This document shows, in pieces, positions 40,909 through 44,890 of a DNA stretch of 44,890 nucleotides (positions are counted from its first letter, which is position 1; the number at the start of each line of letters is the position of its first letter). The translations under genes were made by a program, and so were the position numbers. Source of the stretch: Sphaerochaeta sp. Phil3 (GTDB taxonomy: Bacteria > Spirochaetota > Spirochaetia > Sphaerochaetales > Sphaerochaetaceae); NCBI GenBank assembly GCA_001940825.1, contig MSGT01000047.1, positions 1 to 44,890 on the forward strand, written 5' to 3'. A model generated the notes under the pieces. That model was not told where the DNA came from. It did no database searches and was given only the letters and a program-made list of their open reading frames with translations.

Positions 40909-41667
40909 ATGAAGTTGAGTGAACTTTCAGACAGACTATCGGGTCTTCTCGATATATCCTCATTTGCAGGGGCGGACATCTCCTTGAACGGGCTGCAGGT
41001 GGGCGATTTGGACTCCAATATAGAAAAGGTCGCCTTTGCCGTGGATGCCAACATGCAAAGCATAGAGCAGGCCATTGCCGCCAAGGCTGATATGCTTTTC
41101 GTGCACCACGGGATGTTCTGGGGAAAGCCAATCGCCGTCACGGGAAGGCATTACGACAAGATAAAGACGCTTCTCGACAACAAGCTGTCCGTCTTTGCAT
41201 GCCATCTTCCCCTGGATGCGCACATGGAGCTTGGCAACAACGCCCAAATGGCCAAATGCCTTGGGATTGCGGACCCAAAGCCCTTCTCCCTATACAAGGG
41301 GGTCTATGTAGGAGTGAAAGGCTCCCTTCCTAGACCGATGTCGGCAAGCCAGATCATCTCGCAGTTGGGTATACGAACCATTCCAAGGACCGTGGTGATA
41401 GGCGATGGAGAAAAGGAGATCAGGAGCATCGGCATAGTGTCTGGTGACGGTGCGTTCGACATGTACGAGGCCTTGCGGGAGGATCTTGATGCTCTCATCA
41501 CAGGGGAGGCCCGGTATTCCACCTACAACGATTGCGTGGAGGCGGGTTTCACGATGCTGTGCCTTGGCCATTACGAGACGGAGACCTTTGGGGTCAATGC
41601 CGTCAAGGAAGTCGTTGCAGGCATGGGACTTGTGACGTGCTTCATAGACACGCAGGTAGAGATCTAG
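40909..41667 (+). CDS. Nif3-like dinuclear metal-centre protein
   Basis: A 252-residue member of the NIF3/YqfO/YbgI family, hexameric proteins with a two-metal site. Ligand-bearing motifs are present: FVHHGMFW, CHLPLDAH and, in the C-terminal part, LGHYETE. The biochemical role is unsettled (GTP cyclohydrolase-like and metal-chaperone roles have been proposed for the family). The ATG at 40909 lacks a Shine-Dalgarno sequence and lies directly after a -10 box, so the mRNA may be leaderless. lspA follows by 9 bp. Confidence 0.9.
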   Translation: MKLSELSDRLSGLLDISSFAGADISLNGLQVGDLDSNIEKVAFAVDANMQSIEQAIAAKADMLFVHHGMFWGKPIAVTGRHYDKIKTLLDNKLSVFACHLPLDAHMELGNNAQMAKCLGIADPKPFSLYKGVYVGVKGSLPRPMSASQIISQLGIRTIPRTVVIGDGEKEIRSIGIVSGDGAFDMYEALREDLDALITGEARYSTYNDCVEAGFTMLCLGHYETETFGVNAVKEVVAGMGLVTCFIDTQVEI

Positions 41668-41676
41668 AGGCATAGC

Positions 41677-42210
41677 ATGGAAGGAAGAAAGAGATTCATG
41701 CCGTTCGTGCTCACAACCTGCATACTTGTGGTTGACCAGGTGACCAAGCTCTTGGTTGTGAAGAACATTCCGCAGGGGACGATTGCAAAGAGGGTCTTTG
41801 GCGATTTTCTGTGGATCTGCCATGTACGCAACACAGGTGCGGCCTTTAGCATGGGAGCCGGAAGCAGCGATTTTGTCAGAATCGTCATGCTGATCGTTCT
41901 GCCTCTTGTCCTTATGGGCGCCATTGCATGGGCGGTTGCTTCAAAGAAGGATTTGTTTACGAATACGCAAAGATGGTTTGCAGCGGGGATCCTTGGCGGC
42001 GGACTTGGAACCATTGCCGACAGGATCTTCAGGTTCGACGAAGGAGTTGTGGATTTCATCAGCGTGAAGTTCTACGGTCTCTTTGGTCTTGAGAGATGGC
42101 CCACCTTCAATGTTAGCGACAGCTGCGTTGTCGTCTTCGTTATACTGTTTGCGCTGTCAGTGCTGTTCTCCGGCAGCGGAAAGGAGTCCATGAAAGGGGG
42201 TTTGAAATGA
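41677..42210 (+). CDS. lspA: Lipoprotein signal peptidase (signal peptidase II)
   Basis: A 177-residue inner-membrane aspartic protease that cuts signal peptides of prolipoproteins after lipidation. Four membrane segments fit the family. The catalytic aspartates lie in GTIADRIFR and FNVSDSCVV; NTGAAFSMGAG is the conserved segment before them. It follows the Nif3-like gene and overlaps the next gene by 4 bp (ATGA), so it is translationally coupled to it. Confidence 0.95.
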   Translation: MEGRKRFMPFVLTTCILVVDQVTKLLVVKNIPQGTIAKRVFGDFLWICHVRNTGAAFSMGAGSSDFVRIVMLIVLPLVLMGAIAWAVASKKDLFTNTQRWFAAGILGGGLGTIADRIFRFDEGVVDFISVKFYGLFGLERWPTFNVSDSCVVVFVILFALSVLFSGSGKESMKGGLK

Positions 42211-42536
42211 ACAACGATGCTCGTAAGAAGAGAAACACCGCAGTTTTCATCACATTGGCTACGATTGGGAACGTCGTTTTGATGATAATCTTCTTTATCC
42301 TTGGATTCACGCTTCTTGGAATGTTCGGCAATCCTGATGATGAGAGCGGCAACATGGTTTGGATAATGCTCATCTTCTTTGCATCCATTGGGCTTTCCTG
42401 GCTTATATATTCCAGATTCGTGAAATGGTACACCAAGAAGGTGGATGCCGATGAAACCTTTGCGCCGTTGTTCTCAAAGAGGAAAGGTTCGTCCGGCGAT
42501 TCTCCAAGCGGTCCAAAGATGAACATGAAGGAATGA
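42207..42536 (+). CDS. Small membrane protein with two transmembrane segments
   Basis: A 109-residue protein with two hydrophobic helices (about residues 10-35 and 50-72), a basic N-terminus and a polar C-terminal tail. I do not recognise a family. Overlap with lspA by ATGA and a ribosome binding site (AAAGGGGG) inside lspA show cotranslation. It may be an accessory envelope protein; this is only from context. Confidence 0.75.
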   Translation: MNNDARKKRNTAVFITLATIGNVVLMIIFFILGFTLLGMFGNPDDESGNMVWIMLIFFASIGLSWLIYSRFVKWYTKKVDADETFAPLFSKRKGSSGDSPSGPKMNMKE

Positions 42537-42551
42537 ATGGAAGGTCGTTGA

Positions 42552-43544
42552 ATGCAGGATCTTGAAAAGTGCATCTGGTTTCCGTTCAGCGATGAACCTC
42601 TTGTCTCCGGTGGAAGGCTTACTCCAACGCTCTGCGACCCGCAGGTCCTTCTTCCAGAGCAGTCGTGCGATGGAAAGTGGCATCTTTTCTACCATACTTG
42701 GCTTGGTCTTCACCATTGTATGTCTTCCAGCGGCATAGCATGGGAGGCCAGCCGTCTCATTGAGCCTCGAGGTCATTCGCCTTTCATTTTCATTGAGAAC
42801 GAGAACTACTATCTTTTGTACGAGAAGCATGACGGCAGTATGCCGTTCATAAACAACCGCACGGGAGAGGGTAAGCACGATTCGTATTCATGCTTTGAGA
42901 TGAAGACCTCTACGGATCTTGTGACATGGAGCAAGCCCCGTCTCATCCTTGACAGCAGGACGATTCCCTTTGCAGGCGACTATCTCAAATACCCCAGGAT
43001 TTCAAGGCCACAGCTTGTGAAGGCCGGCGATGAATACACCCTTTTCTTTGGGGCGTCGCATCTTGTGCTTCCCGATACCAAGCAGAAGGTCTCTCGCTAT
43101 TTTGCCTGCGCCACTTCCCCTGCCGTAAGCGGCCCTTATTCCATGAAGAAGCCTGAGCGTCCGCTTCTTGAGCCAATTCCAGACGACCCTTGGTCCAACC
43201 TTGGCTGTGGAAGCATAAGGGTGGTCCCTTGCGGAGATGTGCTGTATGCCTTCCAGTGCCCGGTGTTCTGGAACCAGGAGAAGAAGCGCACGAGCTCTGT
43301 CATGGTGCTCCTTAGGTCAGAGGACGGATACAACTGGTCACGCTGCGGTTCAAGGCCAATCCTCGTCCCTGCTGACAAAGGGTGGTCGAGTTCCTACATC
43401 ATGGGATGTGATGTCCACTACAAAGCCGATGAAAAGTGCTGGTATTGCTATTTCTCCGCAAGCGGCGAAAAGGAGCTCTTCTTCAAGAAGGAGTCCATTG
43501 GACTATTGCTTGGCAACGTGCCAAACGATGCCTTGAAGGGGTGA
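42552..43544 (+). CDS. GH43-like five-bladed beta-propeller protein
   Basis: A 330-residue protein with the repeated beta-propeller pattern of the GH43/GH32/GH117 group: TLCDPQVLLPEQSCDGKWHL near residue 30, ARG-like SPFIFIENENYYLLYEK, RPQLVKAGDEYTLFF, and GCGSIRVVPCGDVLYAF. Such proteins cleave arabinosides, xylosides or related glycans. No signal peptide is present, so a cytosolic role on imported oligosaccharides is likely. The acidic triad cannot be assigned safely by eye. GGAAGG stands before the ATG. It ends where the 43.6-kb decamer array begins. Confidence 0.75.
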   Translation: MQDLEKCIWFPFSDEPLVSGGRLTPTLCDPQVLLPEQSCDGKWHLFYHTWLGLHHCMSSSGIAWEASRLIEPRGHSPFIFIENENYYLLYEKHDGSMPFINNRTGEGKHDSYSCFEMKTSTDLVTWSKPRLILDSRTIPFAGDYLKYPRISRPQLVKAGDEYTLFFGASHLVLPDTKQKVSRYFACATSPAVSGPYSMKKPERPLLEPIPDDPWSNLGCGSIRVVPCGDVLYAFQCPVFWNQEKKRTSSVMVLLRSEDGYNWSRCGSRPILVPADKGWSSSYIMGCDVHYKADEKCWYCYFSASGEKELFFKKESIGLLLGNVPNDALKG

Positions 43545-43550
43545 TTTGAG

Positions 43551-43670
43551 GCATTGAGGCTTTGAGCGGCTTTGATGGGCGCTGAAGGGCGTTGTATGGC
43601 GGAGTATGGCGCTGAAGGGCGTTGTATGGCGGAGTATGGCGCTGAAGGGCGCTGTGGGACGCTGTAGAAT
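43551..43670 (+). repeat. 10-bp tandem array with 30-bp higher-order unit
   Basis: About eleven decamers with consensus GCTGAAGGGC. A perfect 30-bp block (GCTGAAGGGC, GTTGTATGGC, GGAGTATGGC) occurs at 43581-43610 and 43611-43640, followed by a further GCTGAAGGGC. Reverse-complemented, the units match the array at 17391-17460 (GCCCATCAAC, GCCATACAGC type). Confidence 0.9.
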
Positions 43671-43699
43671 TGATGGAGATGAATGAAGGAGGTTTGTTC

Positions 43700-44890
43700 A
43701 TGACGATTGAAGAGATACTGTCAAAGGAAGAGAGTCAGACATTTGACCGTAAAAGTATCATGATAAAGCCAACAGACCTTTCCGATACAGTGTGTGCGTT
43801 TGCAAATGCGGATGGTGGTGTCATTGTCATAGGTGTTTCCGATAAGCATCGTCGGATTGAAGGAGTTGGCAAATACAAAGGACTTTTGAATGAGATCCTT
43901 AGGGTTCCTGTCGACTTTTGCAATCCTTCGGTTCCTTTGACAACTGAGCTTGTTCCTTGTACAAATTCTGAAGGAGCTTTTGACCATGTTTTGCTAATGC
44001 GTATAGAGGCCAGCTCTCTTCTTCATTCCAATCAGGCTGACGAGGTTTATGTAAGAGTCGGAGATAAAAGTAAGAAACTTGGTTTTCAAGATAGGCTTTC
44101 TCTTTTGTATGCAAAAGGCCTACGTTCCTACGAGGACGAACCCGTCTATAGCGCAACGATTGACGATATTGATTTGGGTTTTGTGAAAGAATATACTTCT
44201 AGAATAGGGTATAGAAAAACTCCTGAAGAATACATCAGACAGAACAACCGATTTGTTACCAAGAAAGGAAATCTCGAACAAGTCTCTGTCGCTGCAATTC
44301 TTCTTTTTGGAAAGAACCCACAAGAGTTTTTCCCTCGTGCAAGAATCAGATTTGTTCGATATGATGGAAACGAACCCAAAGTAGGAAACGATATGAACGT
44401 CATAAAAGACGTTTGTTTTGAAGGGCGCATTCTGGATCAAGTTCGTGATGCAGTGGATTACATAAAAACTCAAATGAAAGAAAGAACATATCTGGGCAAT
44501 GATGGAGTTTTTACTTTCGAAGAAGAGTATGGAGAGTTCGTTCGCACAGAAGTTGTTGTAAACGCTGTAACGCACAGAGACTATGGTATAAAAGGTACTG
44601 ACATTCAAATAAAGATGTTCAATGACAGATTGGAAGTAGACAGTCCGGGAACCTTTGCTGGTATGGTTAGGAAGGATAACATCAGGTATACGCACTTTTC
44701 CAGGAATCCTAAAATTGCAGCTTTCCTTAGAGATTATGGTTATGTGAAGGAATATGGCGAAGGTGTAGACCGTATGTGTCTGGAGTTGGAGGCCTTGGGA
44801 TTGCCAGATCCTGTATTTCACAGCGACACATTCATACTCAAGACGATTATTGAAGGGTATTCTTCCGAAAAGTTGCCGATTGGAGACGAA
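43700..44890 (+). CDS. Schlafen/AlbA_2-type ATP-binding regulator, cut by the window edge
   Basis: At least 397 residues, open to the end of the window with no stop codon. The N-terminal AlbA_2/Schlafen-like domain (about residues 1-125) starts MTIEEILSKEESQTFDRKS and has AFANADGGVIVIGVSDK. The C-terminal GHKL-like part contains EVVVNAVTHRDYG near residue 280 and EYGEGVDRM near residue 353. Such proteins are presumed transcriptional regulators, common in gut bacteria and frequently in variable regions. AAGGAGG precedes the ATG. In the N-terminal motif FDRKS an Asp stands where E is common. Confidence 0.85.
   Translation, partial: MTIEEILSKEESQTFDRKSIMIKPTDLSDTVCAFANADGGVIVIGVSDKHRRIEGVGKYKGLLNEILRVPVDFCNPSVPLTTELVPCTNSEGAFDHVLLMRIEASSLLHSNQADEVYVRVGDKSKKLGFQDRLSLLYAKGLRSYEDEPVYSATIDDIDLGFVKEYTSRIGYRKTPEEYIRQNNRFVTKKGNLEQVSVAAILLFGKNPQEFFPRARIRFVRYDGNEPKVGNDMNVIKDVCFEGRILDQVRDAVDYIKTQMKERTYLGNDGVFTFEEEYGEFVRTEVVVNAVTHRDYGIKGTDIQIKMFNDRLEVDSPGTFAGMVRKDNIRYTHFSRNPKIAAFLRDYGYVKEYGEGVDRMCLELEALGLPDPVFHSDTFILKTIIEGYSSEKLPIGDE

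Noticed and set aside
44120-44821. Long minus-strand open frame of 233 codons
   Set aside because: It is antisense to the AlbA/Schlafen-type gene, which has clear family motifs and a good ribosome binding site.

Overview
The window looks like chromosomal DNA of a diderm bacterium, most likely a gut-type spirochaete (Spirochaetota, Treponema/Sphaerochaeta-like). This is an inference from several hints: a DUF4416 protein, the style of the GH13 amylase, a tripartite tricarboxylate transporter, a sigma54/PspF/PspA/PspC stress module, signal peptidase II and an outer-membrane-like barrel. No rRNA or other taxonomic marker is present. Thirty-nine protein genes are supported, one of them cut by the right edge. 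No tRNA, rRNA, CRISPR array or transposase was seen.

Layout. 0.1-7.2 kb (minus strand): peptidyl-tRNA hydrolase, a 1095-aa GH13 protein, an SDF-family symporter, a membrane protein and a glycosyltransferase, tightly spaced as an operon. 7.3-8.8 kb: DUF4416 and an anchored hypothetical protein. 9.0-15.4 kb: a membrane-bound XRE regulator, then a LytTR response regulator, a GHKL kinase and two overlapping ABC exporter half-transporters. A 21-bp-spaced direct repeat in front of the exporter promoter looks like a LytTR binding site. 15.9-23.0 kb: a ROK regulator, then a Gfo/Idh dehydrogenase, TctC, TctB, TctA and a degenerate M24 peptidase, probably a uptake and catabolism operon for an organic acid or sugar acid. 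23.1-24.8 kb: a BASS-type transporter and a Nudix hydrolase. 24.8-27.2 kb (minus): a FeoA-FeoB fusion. 27.4-30.1 kb: a DUF4143 ATPase and two AT-rich genes for exported proteins, the likeliest acquired segment. 30.2-32.9 kb: a TldD/TldE pair. 33.2-35.3 kb: a nitroreductase (minus), rsmI and a TrmH-type methyltransferase. 35.4-38.6 kb: two pspA paralogues, pspF and pspC. 38.8-44.9 kb: a Lon-type protease (minus), a Nif3-like protein, lspA, a small membrane protein, a GH43-like protein and a partial AlbA/Schlafen-type regulator.

Regulation visible in the sequence. Both pspA genes have textbook -24/-12 promoters (GG-N10-GC). The pspF-pspA2 spacer carries inverted copies of AAGTGCACCAAAAC, the likely PspF binding sites. 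The feoAB upstream region holds a 17-bp palindrome and three 12-bp repeats spaced exactly 34 bp apart.

The most unusual signal is a family of intergenic arrays made of degenerate tandem repeats with a 9- or 10-bp period, at about 15.7, 17.4, 33.0, 38.7 and 43.6 kb. All lie beyond gene 3' ends. Two of them (17.4 and 43.6 kb) share the same decamer in opposite orientation, one carries a 30-bp higher-order unit, and one forms an inverted pair. A related habit is 11- to 14-bp tandem duplication across stop codons and ribosome binding sites. I know of no named repeat class that fits.
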